Of a stretch of DNA of 64,000 nucleotides, positions 35,122-44,842 are shown in pieces. The notes beneath the pieces are model-generated. The model saw only the letters and a list, made by a program, of their open reading frames with translations. It had not been told where the DNA came from and did not search any database. Made by a program: the position numbers and the translations under genes. Source of the DNA: Candidatus Gastranaerophilales bacterium (GTDB lineage: Bacteria > Cyanobacteriota > Vampirovibrionia > Gastranaerophilales > Gastranaerophilaceae); contig CALUSI010000005.1 of the NCBI GenBank assembly GCA_944323395.1, forward strand, positions 52,421-116,420, written 5' to 3'. The first letter of the stretch is position 1, and every line of letters starts with the position of its first letter.

Positions 35122-36858
35122 TTATTCTCCCAATCCTGTTTCATTTGATAAAAGAACTTCATCTAACGGTTTACCTGCTAAAACCCAAGGGTAAACCATT
35201 TCAAACGGTTCAACAACAAAATCAATAATCACAGGTCCATTGTATGCTATTGCTTTATCAAGCGCAGAATTAATTTCTTCTTCTTTTGTTACTCTTATAC
35301 CTAAAATTCCGTATGCCTCAGCTAATTTTACATAATCAGGAGAAGTTATAGGCGTTTGAGAATAATGTTTATTAAACATCTTTTCCTGCCATTGTCTTAC
35401 CATTCCAAGATAGCCATTATTAATAACTGCAATCTTTACTGGGATTTTATAATCAACACAAGTCATAAGCTCTTGTATATTCATTTGAATACTGCCATCA
35501 CCTGCAATATTAAATACTAATTTATCAGGGGCAGCAATCTGTGCACCGATAGCAGCAGGGAAGCCAAATCCCATAGTTCCCAAACCACCTGAAGTTACTA
35601 ATTGACGTGGCTTTGAAAATTTATACAACTGCGCTGTCCACATCTGGTGTTGACCTACTTCTGTTGCTATGATTACATCTTTATCTTTTGTTTTATTGTA
35701 TATAGCTTCAATAACATCTTGAGGACTCATAATTCCATCTTTAACAGCTTTCAGCCCCCTATTATGTTTCCATTCATTAACTTGTGAAATCCAAGTTCTT
35801 CTTTCCGCCATATCATATGAATATTTTCCTGTGTTATATTCATTTAACATCAGGTTTAAAACCTTTTTAGCATCACCGACAATAGGTGTATCAACTGGAA
35901 CATTCTTACTTATAGAACAAGGATCAATATCAACATGTATAACTTTTGCATCTTTACAAAAACGTTTTAGACATCCTGTAATTCTATCATTAAATCTTGT
36001 TCCAACCGCAAAAAGTACATCACAATTACTTACTGCATGATTTGCCCAAAATGTACCATGCATACCAAGCATACCAAGTGAAAGTTCCTCTCCTTGAGGG
36101 AAAGTACCAATACCCATAAGAGTTGTTGCAACTGGAATATTTAAGTTTATAGCAAGTTCTCTTATTTCTTGCCAAGCATCTGAATGAATAACACCACCAC
36201 CTGATATTATTACAGGACGCTTTGCATCACACAATGCTTTCAATGCACGTCTACATTGAATTGGGTGTCCTTCATATGTCGGGTTATAACCAGGAAGATC
36301 TATCTTATCTGGATATTTAAATTCACGAACAGATGTTAAAACATCCTTTGGCAGTGAAACTACAACAGGTCCAGGCTTACCTGTTCGTGCAATATGGAAA
36401 GATTCTTTTATTATACGTGGTAAATCACTAACGTTTTTTACCAAATAATTATGTTTACAACAAGTACGAGTAATACCGACAATATCAGACTCTTGGAATG
36501 CATCGTTTCCAATTAAACGAGAATCTACCTGCCCGGTAAATACAACCAAAGGATAACTGTCATAATATGCATTTGCTATACCTGTTATTGCATTACAAGC
36601 ACCGGGGCCTGACGTAACTAAAACAACACCCGGTTTTCCTGTAATTCTTGCATAACCTTCAGCAGCGTGAACAGCCGCTTGTTCATGCCTTACAAGATAG
36701 TGCTTAATAAAATCACAGTTGTATAGTTCATCATATATATGAAGAATTGAACCGCCGGGATATCCAAATATTTTATCTACACCTTCTTTTCTAAGGCATT
36801 CTAAGAAAATTCTGGCACCCGTCATTTTTTCTGTTTTATTAATTTGCTCGGCTGTCAT
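35122..36858 (-). CDS. ilvB: Acetolactate synthase large subunit
   Basis: This ThDP- and FAD-dependent enzyme (578 residues) makes acetolactate for valine, leucine and isoleucine. It has GYPGGSILHIYDEL, the ThDP-activating Glu in RHEQAAVHAAEGYAR, SGPGACNAITGIA, FQESDIVGITR, and the GDGSIQMNIQELMT...NNGYLGMVRQWQ magnesium/ThDP site. An ATG after GGAG at 36858 is chosen over a start 27 bases earlier. Confidence 0.97.
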   Translation of the reverse strand: MTAEQINKTEKMTGARIFLECLRKEGVDKIFGYPGGSILHIYDELYNCDFIKHYLVRHEQAAVHAAEGYARITGKPGVVLVTSGPGACNAITGIANAYYDSYPLVVFTGQVDSRLIGNDAFQESDIVGITRTCCKHNYLVKNVSDLPRIIKESFHIARTGKPGPVVVSLPKDVLTSVREFKYPDKIDLPGYNPTYEGHPIQCRRALKALCDAKRPVIISGGGVIHSDAWQEIRELAINLNIPVATTLMGIGTFPQGEELSLGMLGMHGTFWANHAVSNCDVLFAVGTRFNDRITGCLKRFCKDAKVIHVDIDPCSISKNVPVDTPIVGDAKKVLNLMLNEYNTGKYSYDMAERRTWISQVNEWKHNRGLKAVKDGIMSPQDVIEAIYNKTKDKDVIIATEVGQHQMWTAQLYKFSKPRQLVTSGGLGTMGFGFPAAIGAQIAAPDKLVFNIAGDGSIQMNIQELMTCVDYKIPVKIAVINNGYLGMVRQWQEKMFNKHYSQTPITSPDYVKLAEAYGILGIRVTKEEEINSALDKAIAYNGPVIIDFVVEPFEMVYPWVLAGKPLDEVLLSNETGLGE

Positions 36859-36885
36859 TTTAATCTCCATTTTTGTCTTTTTCAC

Positions 36886-38077
<1,192 letters not shown>

Positions 38078-38104
38078 AAATTAATATCAATAGTATTAAT
38101 TCAT

Positions 38105-38132
38105 AAAAAAGGAACTTTTTGTTCCTTTTTTT
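38105..38132 (+). terminator. ilvC terminator
   Basis: AAAAAAGGAAC (38105-38115) pairs with GTTCCTTTTTT (38121-38131) over a T-rich loop. It also serves the convergent peptidase gene. Confidence 0.85.
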
Positions 38133-38134
38133 AA

Positions 38135-40153
38135 CTATTTATTTGGACGTAAATCAAAATGCCAAGGTTCACAGGCATTCCAATTTCCTCCCCAAGTATA
38201 GCCCATATCCATCCAATATTCAGCTAAAGCACGGTAACTTTTATCATTTGGATTATTTTTATCTGCATTTGGAATTGTTATGTCTACAGCCTCACCTGAT
38301 TCATGTCTTGAATTTCCAGGTTTAGCAGCATAACCCGGTCTTGATGTTCTATATATTTCCTGTTGTTCTTCAAAAGTTCTGAAGATACTTCTTTTTGAAT
38401 TATATTTAATTTCAATTCCAATTGAATGAGCATAATCTGTCAACTTAACAATTGCTTCTTGCATTTCAGGAACCAAATGACTCCAAGCATCTCTTTTTTC
38501 TTCTGTATCAAAACCATATTCAGCTAGTTCTTCATCAGTTACAGGCAAAGTTGATACACTATATTCTTTTGAAGTTTCTTCATTATTAAGATTATTAATT
38601 GCAGTATTAACTTCATTAACATAGTTTTGGGCTGTGTTAATTTCTGATTTAATTGCAGATGTTGCCTCTGCTTTATAAGAGTCTCTTAATTGTTTTGTTT
38701 CTTTATATGCATTTAATGATTCTTGAACTTGAGGATATGCCTCTACTATATTAGCTTCAAGTTCTGTCATTTGTTGATTTAAATTATCCAATTCAGTTTT
38801 GTATGATTCTCTTTCCGTATTAAGTGTATTTAATCTATCTTTTGCATCATTTAAAGTTTGCTCTGCTTCTGCTTCTGCTTGTTCTGACTCTGTTATTTTT
38901 GATTGTAATTCCGCAATCTTTGAATTTAATTCTGCTATTTTGGAATCATCCATATTTGATGTGTCGGTTGATTGTAATGCAGATAAAGAAGCCTTAAGTT
39001 GTTGTGTATTAGAAACAGCATTATTATATGCATTTTCTGATTCAGCAACAATATTTTCCTGATTAGCAATTTCTTGATCTTTTGAATCTATTAATTTTTC
39101 TTGATCATCAATATTTACTTTTAGAGAATCAACTTGCATTGCCATATCTTCATCAACTGTTTTAAGTTCAGACAAATATGCATCATACATATTTTGCATA
39201 TCTTCAGTCATTGCCTGGATATTTTCTTCTGAACCATTCAATATAGAAGATAAAATATCTTGTTTTTCTGTTAATTCTCCTTTCGCTGTAGTAAGCTCTG
39301 AATTTAATTCTTCTCTTGTCATATTATCAAGTGACTTTTCTTGAACAGTTTTGTCTCCATTCGAAGATGATGAAGAATCATTTCTAGTTGAACCACTTGA
39401 AAAATTATCTGATGAATTTGATGTTGAATTTGGAGAATCTTGTATATTTTGAGATGGAGCCATTTCTTCTGCTTCAAAAGTTTCTTCGTTACCAGATTCA
39501 ATATCTGTTGGCAAATCAACCTTTTCTTTTAACTCTTCTATTCCTACAAGTACATCATTTATTGAAAGATTATTCAAATCTCCATCTAATTGGTTTATAT
39601 CATTCAAAAAGATTGCAATTTCGTTCTTATCAAAATCCCCACTTTCATTAGTATCAAGAGATGAAATGACTGCTTGATCCTGAAAAATATTATTAAGTAT
39701 TTCTGTTAATACTTCTTTTTCTACAACTGTTTCTTCTGGTTTAGCTTCATTCTCTATAGCAATATTAACATCGAAATTTTCATTTTCTAGATTGTTTTCA
39801 TATAAAGCAACATCGTCTTGAATTTGTTCTGTACTATTTTCGAGATTGACATTTGGCGTTTGTTTTTTATAGTCTTCATTTACTTCGTCTGATAAAACAA
39901 AAGTATCTGAATTGCCATCAGTATTTTCAACTAATTGACCATTAACTACATCCATAGATAAAATATCATTTATACTCTTTGAGAATATAGAAGAATCAGA
40001 TATTTCTAGTTCTTCTAACAGATAAGATTTAAATTCGGAAGAATACATAAAAATACTAACACTTGATGAGTTTGTATTATAATCTTTTTCTGATAATTTA
40101 TTCAAACTCTCTAAATATGATGAAAATCCTTGTATTAGTGATGAGATATTCAT
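38135..40153 (-). CDS. EF-hand, coiled-coil protein with C-terminal M15 D-Ala-D-Ala carboxypeptidase domain
   Basis: The domains of this 672-residue protein in order are: an N-terminal domain with no signal peptide; an acidic stretch; one or two EF-hand-like loops (DTNESGDFDKNE near 166-177); a Ser/Asn linker near 240-265; a coiled coil at about 275-510; and a VanY/M15 peptidase domain from about 540, with FRTFEEQQEIY, SRHESGEAVDI near 615 and WHFDL near 664 as the zinc and catalytic residues. It probably trims peptidoglycan stem peptides. The lack of a signal peptide is odd for a wall enzyme. Confidence 0.85.
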   Translation of the reverse strand: MNISSLIQGFSSYLESLNKLSEKDYNTNSSSVSIFMYSSEFKSYLLEELEISDSSIFSKSINDILSMDVVNGQLVENTDGNSDTFVLSDEVNEDYKKQTPNVNLENSTEQIQDDVALYENNLENENFDVNIAIENEAKPEETVVEKEVLTEILNNIFQDQAVISSLDTNESGDFDKNEIAIFLNDINQLDGDLNNLSINDVLVGIEELKEKVDLPTDIESGNEETFEAEEMAPSQNIQDSPNSTSNSSDNFSSGSTRNDSSSSSNGDKTVQEKSLDNMTREELNSELTTAKGELTEKQDILSSILNGSEENIQAMTEDMQNMYDAYLSELKTVDEDMAMQVDSLKVNIDDQEKLIDSKDQEIANQENIVAESENAYNNAVSNTQQLKASLSALQSTDTSNMDDSKIAELNSKIAELQSKITESEQAEAEAEQTLNDAKDRLNTLNTERESYKTELDNLNQQMTELEANIVEAYPQVQESLNAYKETKQLRDSYKAEATSAIKSEINTAQNYVNEVNTAINNLNNEETSKEYSVSTLPVTDEELAEYGFDTEEKRDAWSHLVPEMQEAIVKLTDYAHSIGIEIKYNSKRSIFRTFEEQQEIYRTSRPGYAAKPGNSRHESGEAVDITIPNADKNNPNDKSYRALAEYWMDMGYTWGGNWNACEPWHFDLRPNK

Positions 40154-40328
40154 TTATAATCCTCGCTATATATAAAAAACTATATACAACTTAAAATTGA
40201 CTTGTATATCATTTTTATATACACAAAATTAATAAAAATTTACTATTTTCTCATTATTGAACATTACTCATAAAAACATACAAAAAGAGACAACCTATGT
40301 TTTCTTTCTTTGCATGTTTTTAATAAAA

Positions 40329-40755
40329 TTATAGATTTAAATCATACCCAACATCTGAATATGCATAATTATCTAATTTTGCATATTCATTTTCTGCTGT
40401 TGTCGAAACAATGAATATGTTCCATTTAACAGTGAAGTCTTGTTATAAGTCTGTCTTAAATATACATATTTATCATTTACTGACCCTTCATATGTATTAT
40501 GACCTTTTAGGAACCAATCTGAATTATATTTACTTACCAATGCTTCATTAAATTATGCTTTAGAAAAAATTAACTCTTTCTTATGATTTTCAGGTGATAA
40601 AGTTGAGTTTTCCTTGGTTTTATATCCTGAATTTATATCAACAACACGAGTATGACACGAAACATTTTGTATAGATGCTAAATTCGTACAGATACCTTTT
40701 TTACTTATATTATTTATAAAAAAATATTTACAATTCTTATTGTTATAAACATTCT
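40329..40755 (-). pseudogene. Decayed gene fragment
   Basis: On the minus strand one frame reads on through an internal TAA at about 40553: KTKENSTLSPENHKKEL..., stop, then FNEALVSKYNSDWFLKG and YEGSVNDKYVYLRQTYN. A frameshift near 40418 then continues as STTAENEYAKLDNYAYSDVG to a stop at 40329. Protein-like composition persists across both lesions, and no start is found after the flavodiiron terminator. I do not recognise the family; it is the tail of a lost gene. Confidence 0.55.
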
Positions 40756-40756
40756 G

Positions 40757-40795
40757 AATAAAAGCACTATTAGTAATACTAATAGTGCTTTTATT
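40757..40795 (-). terminator. Terminator of the flavodiiron gene
   Basis: A perfect 18-base inverted repeat (40757-40774 with 40778-40795) with a 3-base loop is flanked by short A/T runs. It begins 19 bases after the flavodiiron stop on the minus strand. Confidence 0.8.
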
Positions 40796-40814
40796 CATAT
40801 AACAATGGTTAAAA

Positions 40815-41999
40815 CTATATAAGTCCGAGTTCATGATGTTTATTATATATTTCGTGTGCCATAACATCAATTTTAGCAAAATCTTCAGCTTTAGCACGAC
40901 CTTTTACAAGAATTGGCTCAATAACATCAAGTTTTAAAGGTGATAACATATCAGCCATTTTGCCAAATAAATTACCGCCCCAACCGTATGAACCAATAAA
41001 TGAAGCTATTTTTGCCTTTGGTTTCAAAACACTTGCTAAATATACAGTATTAAATGCAGCCGGATGTGGTCCTGCTAATACCATTGATGTTCCAAGTACA
41101 ATTGTGGTTCCGTCAACTAAAGCTATAGCCAAATCACCCAAATTGCCGTCTACCATGTCATATTTTATAGACGGAATTCCTTTTTCTGCAAGTTTGTTTG
41201 CAAGATAATCAATCATTTCTGTTGTTGAATGATACATTGACACATATGGTAAAAGAACTAAATTTTTACCTTTCTCGCCAGCCCAATCTTCGTACAAATC
41301 CAATATATAATTAGGATTTTTATGAATTGGACCATGGCTTGGCATTACCATATCTACGTTCATATTTCTAATTTGCTGAATATATTTTCTGCAAACTGTA
41401 GCAAACGGCATCATAATTTCTGCATAATATTTTTTTGCACTTCTTTCCAGTTCTTTAGAAGGAACTGCAAATACATCTTCAAAAACGTAATGTGCTCCAA
41501 GAAAATCACAAGTACAAATAATATTATCTTCTTGTAAATAAGTAAACATTGTATCAGGCCAATGAACGCCGGGCGCAATTTTAAACTGAAGAGTTTTATC
41601 ACCTAATGATAATTCCTCATCATTTTTTACAATTTTTATTTTGTCTGAAGGAATTAATAACATTTCCTTCAAATTTCCTGCACATACTGGATTTGTAACA
41701 ACTACCGCTTCCGGAAATTTTTCTAACATTGCAGGAATACTTCCTGAATGATCCTGTTCACCATGGTTTGCTATAATATAATCTACTTTTTTTATCCCGT
41801 TTTCATCAAAAGATTTCAAATATTCTTGAGTAAATTTGGGATACATTGTATCAATTACAGCAGTCTTTTCACTACCTATAACAACATAAGAATTATAACT
41901 GGTACCGTGATCTAATGGAATTAACTCATCAAAAATTAACCTGTCACAATCATTCATACCAGCATATAGGATATTATCCTTTATCTTTTTGTAAATCAT
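40815..41999 (-). CDS. Flavodiiron protein (A-type flavoprotein, O2/NO reductase)
   Basis: The 394 residues are an N-terminal MBL-like diiron domain with H79-x-E81-x-D83-H84 (NHGEQDHSG), GVHWPDTMFTY, TCDFLGAHY and MPSHGPIH, and a C-terminal flavodoxin domain (YVSMYHSTTEMIDYLA) with the FMN loops (GTSMVLAGPHPA, GSYGWGG). It reduces O2 to water or NO to N2O using electrons from rubredoxin, which is encoded 42 bases upstream. It is a standard anaerobe oxygen-defence enzyme. Confidence 0.96.
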   Translation of the reverse strand: MIYKKIKDNILYAGMNDCDRLIFDELIPLDHGTSYNSYVVIGSEKTAVIDTMYPKFTQEYLKSFDENGIKKVDYIIANHGEQDHSGSIPAMLEKFPEAVVVTNPVCAGNLKEMLLIPSDKIKIVKNDEELSLGDKTLQFKIAPGVHWPDTMFTYLQEDNIICTCDFLGAHYVFEDVFAVPSKELERSAKKYYAEIMMPFATVCRKYIQQIRNMNVDMVMPSHGPIHKNPNYILDLYEDWAGEKGKNLVLLPYVSMYHSTTEMIDYLANKLAEKGIPSIKYDMVDGNLGDLAIALVDGTTIVLGTSMVLAGPHPAAFNTVYLASVLKPKAKIASFIGSYGWGGNLFGKMADMLSPLKLDVIEPILVKGRAKAEDFAKIDVMAHEIYNKHHELGLI

Positions 42000-42041
42000 A
42001 GTCTAACCAGCCTCTCCCAACTTTAAACAAGAATTTTTTTA

Positions 42042-42182
42042 TTATTGTTGTTTTTCAAACAAATCTTTACCAACACCACATAATGGGCAAACATAATCTT
42101 CCGGTAAATCTTCAAATGCAACATTACCGTTTTCTGCCGGTTCATAAACATAATGACATACTGTACAAATGTAATTATCCAT
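42042..42182 (-). CDS. Rubredoxin
   Basis: This 46-residue ORF reads [20 protein letters not shown], then a short acidic loop, then [17 protein letters not shown]. The two CxxC pairs (6/9 and 32/35) ligate the single iron, and the YxCxVCxYxY and CPxCGVGKxxFE patterns are diagnostic. AAGGAG precedes the ATG. It lies directly before the flavodiiron gene in transcription order and is its likely electron donor. It is slightly shorter than the common 52-54 residues because the loop between the pairs is short. Confidence 0.95.
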   Translation of the reverse strand: MDNYICTVCHYVYEPAENGNVAFEDLPEDYVCPLCGVGKDLFEKQQ

Positions 42183-42245
42183 TTTTATCTCCTTTACTTC
42201 TCTTACATAATATCATATAAAATCTAAATTAAATCAGACAATATA

Positions 42246-42635
42246 CTAATTTTCTTCTGTTTGACAATCCTTACATATTCCATGAAATACTATATCATAG
42301 GAATCTATTATAAACCCTGTCTCTTTTTGCGTATTTTCTATAATTTCAGGTGCAACTTTTGCATCTATATCAAAAACCTTATTACACTTTTTGCATAAAA
42401 AGTGATAATGAGTATGGGTATTATGATCAAAATGCTCAGCTTCTTCTAAACCACTAATTTTTTTTATGCTTCCGGAATTTGCCATGCGCCTAAGATTACG
42501 GTATACAGTCGCAATACCAATATTTGAATCAGGCTGTTCGCCCTTTATTATATTATATAAGCGTTCTGCCGTAGGATGTACCGCATGCCTCCTTAATGTA
42601 TCAAAAATTATTTCTCTCTGTCTTGAATAATTCAT
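42246..42635 (-). CDS. perR: Fur-family regulator, PerR type
   Basis: The 129 residues give an N-terminal winged helix (SRQREIIFDTLRRHAVHPTA, IATVYRNLRRMA), then HFDHNTHTHYHFLCKKC with the regulatory metal ligands, and a second pair CKDC near the end, which together form the structural zinc site (CxxC/CxxC). Length and the HPTAE motif favour the peroxide sensor PerR over Fur. It lies just upstream of rubredoxin and the flavodiiron gene and probably controls them. Confidence 0.88.
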   Translation of the reverse strand: MNYSRQREIIFDTLRRHAVHPTAERLYNIIKGEQPDSNIGIATVYRNLRRMANSGSIKKISGLEEAEHFDHNTHTHYHFLCKKCNKVFDIDAKVAPEIIENTQKETGFIIDSYDIVFHGICKDCQTEEN

Positions 42636-42747
42636 ACAAATTGATATCCATTATCATTTTTACATATATATATTATGTACTATTTTTTTTATTTTTACTC
42701 ATTTTATTTTTCAAATATTAAAAAAGTTTACAATATTAAAAATTTTT

Positions 42748-43323
42748 TTATTTACTTATTTTTTCAAGGAGCCAATATATATTTTCACCAAGATTTTCCA
42801 TATTTTGCATTGCTTCTTCGTCCGATAAAACCTCCCCTTTATCTCTTCCAAAGCCCAAATTCCAATAAGTAGAACCAGGTATAATCATCTCTGACATTAA
42901 AAACATATGGTGAATAGATGCTTGTATTGTAGAACCACCTGCTCTTCTTTGTGCAACAACTACTGCACCAATTTTGTGTTTTAATAATTTTCCGTTACCT
43001 AAAGCAACAACTCCCATTCTATCTATGAACGCTTTCATTTCCGGGGTCATTGCAGAGAAATAAGAAGGTGTTCCAAGAACTATAGCGTCAGCTGTATATA
43101 CATCTTCCAAAATATCATTTAGAATATCATCAGTAAATGCACATTTTCTGTTTTGAAGTTTTTTACAAGCCCAACATCCCCTGCACCCATGAATATTTGT
43201 TCCGCCTATTTGAATTAATTTTATTTCTATATCACGTTTTTCAAGTGTTTCTAAAACTTTTTTTAACATAATTTCGGTATTTCCACCTTTACGCGGACTT
43301 CCATTAATTGCAACTACTTTCAT
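42748..43323 (-). CDS. Iron-sulfur flavoprotein / NADPH-dependent FMN reductase family
   Basis: This 191-residue flavodoxin-fold protein has the FMN phosphate loop INGSPRKGGNTE at 6-17, then the compact cluster CRGCWACKKLQNRKC (Cys at about 47, 50, 53 and 61; Cx2Cx2Cx7C), as in Isf proteins that bind 4Fe-4S near FMN, and GTPSYFSAMTPEMKAFIDR. Isf proteins reduce O2 or H2O2 in anaerobes, so it fits the neighbouring oxygen-defence genes. PerR follows it on the same strand after 112 bases. Confidence 0.9.
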   Translation of the reverse strand: MKVVAINGSPRKGGNTEIMLKKVLETLEKRDIEIKLIQIGGTNIHGCRGCWACKKLQNRKCAFTDDILNDILEDVYTADAIVLGTPSYFSAMTPEMKAFIDRMGVVALGNGKLLKHKIGAVVVAQRRAGGSTIQASIHHMFLMSEMIIPGSTYWNLGFGRDKGEVLSDEEAMQNMENLGENIYWLLEKISK

Positions 43324-43463
43324 ATAGCAATCCTCTTTTTATAATCTTTAACAATTTTAAATACAGCTTTTAATAATTGTCAATCTAAGCAACAGAATAT
43401 ATACTACCTGCTATTTTGTTTTTTCTAACAACTAATTAGACTAACAAAAAAGGGTTGAGTAAA

Positions 43464-44237
43464 ATGAAAAAAATATTTGTAATTTTATTTTTAATATTAG
43501 GACTTCCTTCTTTTGCAAAAACAATTACAGGAGAAATAAAAAAAGAACTAAGAAAAGATGTAAATCAAGTTTACGATTCTAACAGTAATACACCTATTGA
43601 AGGCGTAGTTGTAAAAATTCCGTCAAAAAACTATGTAACAAGAACTAAAGAAGACGGAACATTTAAGCTTGAAACAAAAATAAATTCACCAACAATAATG
43701 TCCTTAGAAAAATCTGGATATAAACCTTTTTCAATGACAATAAATTCTCAACCGAAAACACCTATTAGCATAGGAATAGAAAAAACAACACCTAAAGATA
43801 TAATCGTAGAAACAAATATGATTCATATCGGGGATGATTCTTTTTCTGAAAGAAGCGCAAACGCATATGATTTTAGCGCAAATTCAAACGGTTCCTTCTA
43901 CACAAAAGATTTTCAAATAAAACCGTTAAAACCTAACGAACAATTAAAACTTATTATAGGTTCGATAATAGGAATAGATACCATTGAAGCTCAAAGAATA
44001 GGTCAATCAAGAGTATTAACAGCATATTCAAGCCCGCCCGAATTATATTTTAACGGAAATAAAATAGCCGAAATAAAAATTAATGGTGATAATCAAAAAA
44101 TTAATATTCCGAAAAGTTTAATTAAAGAAAATCAAAATAATAACGTAACTATAAGAACAGGTAGAAACCTTTATAAAACAACAGCAATTGACTATGACGA
44201 TATAGAATTCACAAATCTTCTTTTTGAAATTCAATAA
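43464..44237 (+). CDS. Secreted protein with a carboxypeptidase-regulatory-like beta domain
   Basis: From the ATG 9 bases after AAAGGG (a TTG lies at 43455) the 257 residues begin with a signal peptide cleaved near SFA. Residues about 25-100 form a CarboxypepD_reg/Cna-B-like beta domain (TPIEGVVVKIPSKNYVTRTK, then EDGTFKLETKI; SGYKPFSMTI). The C-terminal half has a GSIIGIDTIEAQRIGQ stretch and a predicted beta sandwich. It is probably a surface or envelope protein. It lies directly before the rhamnose operon but has its own ribosome site. Confidence 0.78.
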   Translation: MKKIFVILFLILGLPSFAKTITGEIKKELRKDVNQVYDSNSNTPIEGVVVKIPSKNYVTRTKEDGTFKLETKINSPTIMSLEKSGYKPFSMTINSQPKTPISIGIEKTTPKDIIVETNMIHIGDDSFSERSANAYDFSANSNGSFYTKDFQIKPLKPNEQLKLIIGSIIGIDTIEAQRIGQSRVLTAYSSPPELYFNGNKIAEIKINGDNQKINIPKSLIKENQNNNVTIRTGRNLYKTTAIDYDDIEFTNLLFEIQ

Positions 44238-44251
44238 TAAATATATCACCA

Positions 44252-44277
44252 TTTATCATTTCTGATATAATGATAAA
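44252..44277 (+). promoter_or_regulatory. rfb promoter with overlapping operator-like inverted repeat
   Basis: TATAAT lies at 44266-44271, 21 bases before the rfbC ATG. TTTATCAT (44252-44259) and ATGATAAA (44270-44277) are perfect inverted arms that flank and overlap this -10 box. A dimeric repressor could bind here; no U-run follows, so a terminator is less likely. Confidence 0.5.
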
Positions 44278-44291
44278 AAAGGGGATATAAT

Positions 44292-44837
44292 ATGCCATTT
44301 GAATTTAGAAAATTAGACATTAAGGATGTTCAACTTATAATTCCTAAAGTTTTTAATGACGAAAGAGGATTTTTTCTTGAAGGTTATAAAAAATCAGATT
44401 TTATCAAAAATGGAATAGATATTGATTTTAATCAAGATAACCATTCCCGTTCAACAAAAGGGGTTTTAAGAGGATTACATTACCAAGCTTCACCAAAAGG
44501 CCAAGCAAAATTAGTACGCTGTATAAAAGGTGGAATTTTTGATGTTGCTGTTGATATCAGAAAGAATTCACCTACTTTTGGGAAATGGGTCGGAGAAAAA
44601 TTAACTGAAGAAAATAAACGCATGCTATATATTCCAGATGGATTTGCACACGGATTTGTTGTTTTAAGTGATATAGCAGAACTACTTTACAAAGCATCAA
44701 ATGAATACTCAAAAGAACACGACAGGGGAATATTATGGAATGATCCTGATATAGGAATAGATTGGGGTATAGATTTTGAGCCTATATTGAGCGAAAAAGA
44801 TAAAATTCAACCGAGATTAAAAGAAATAGAGGATTAA
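44292..44837 (+). CDS. rfbC: dTDP-4-dehydrorhamnose 3,5-epimerase
   Basis: The 181-residue cupin has FFLEGYKKSDF, FNQDNHSRSTKGVLRGLHYQ with the catalytic His, KLVRCIKGGIFDVAVDIRKN and PDGFAHGFVVLSD. It is the third enzyme of dTDP-L-rhamnose synthesis but the first gene of the operon. AAAGGGG lies before the ATG. Confidence 0.97.
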   Translation: MPFEFRKLDIKDVQLIIPKVFNDERGFFLEGYKKSDFIKNGIDIDFNQDNHSRSTKGVLRGLHYQASPKGQAKLVRCIKGGIFDVAVDIRKNSPTFGKWVGEKLTEENKRMLYIPDGFAHGFVVLSDIAELLYKASNEYSKEHDRGILWNDPDIGIDWGIDFEPILSEKDKIQPRLKEIED

Positions 44838-44842
44838 AGAAA

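Noticed and set aside
40553..40897. 114-codon minus-strand frame as an intact gene
   Set aside because: Its first half lies inside the end of the flavodiiron gene and the terminator hairpin; only the second half is protein-like, and that half continues past the stop, so it is treated as a remnant.
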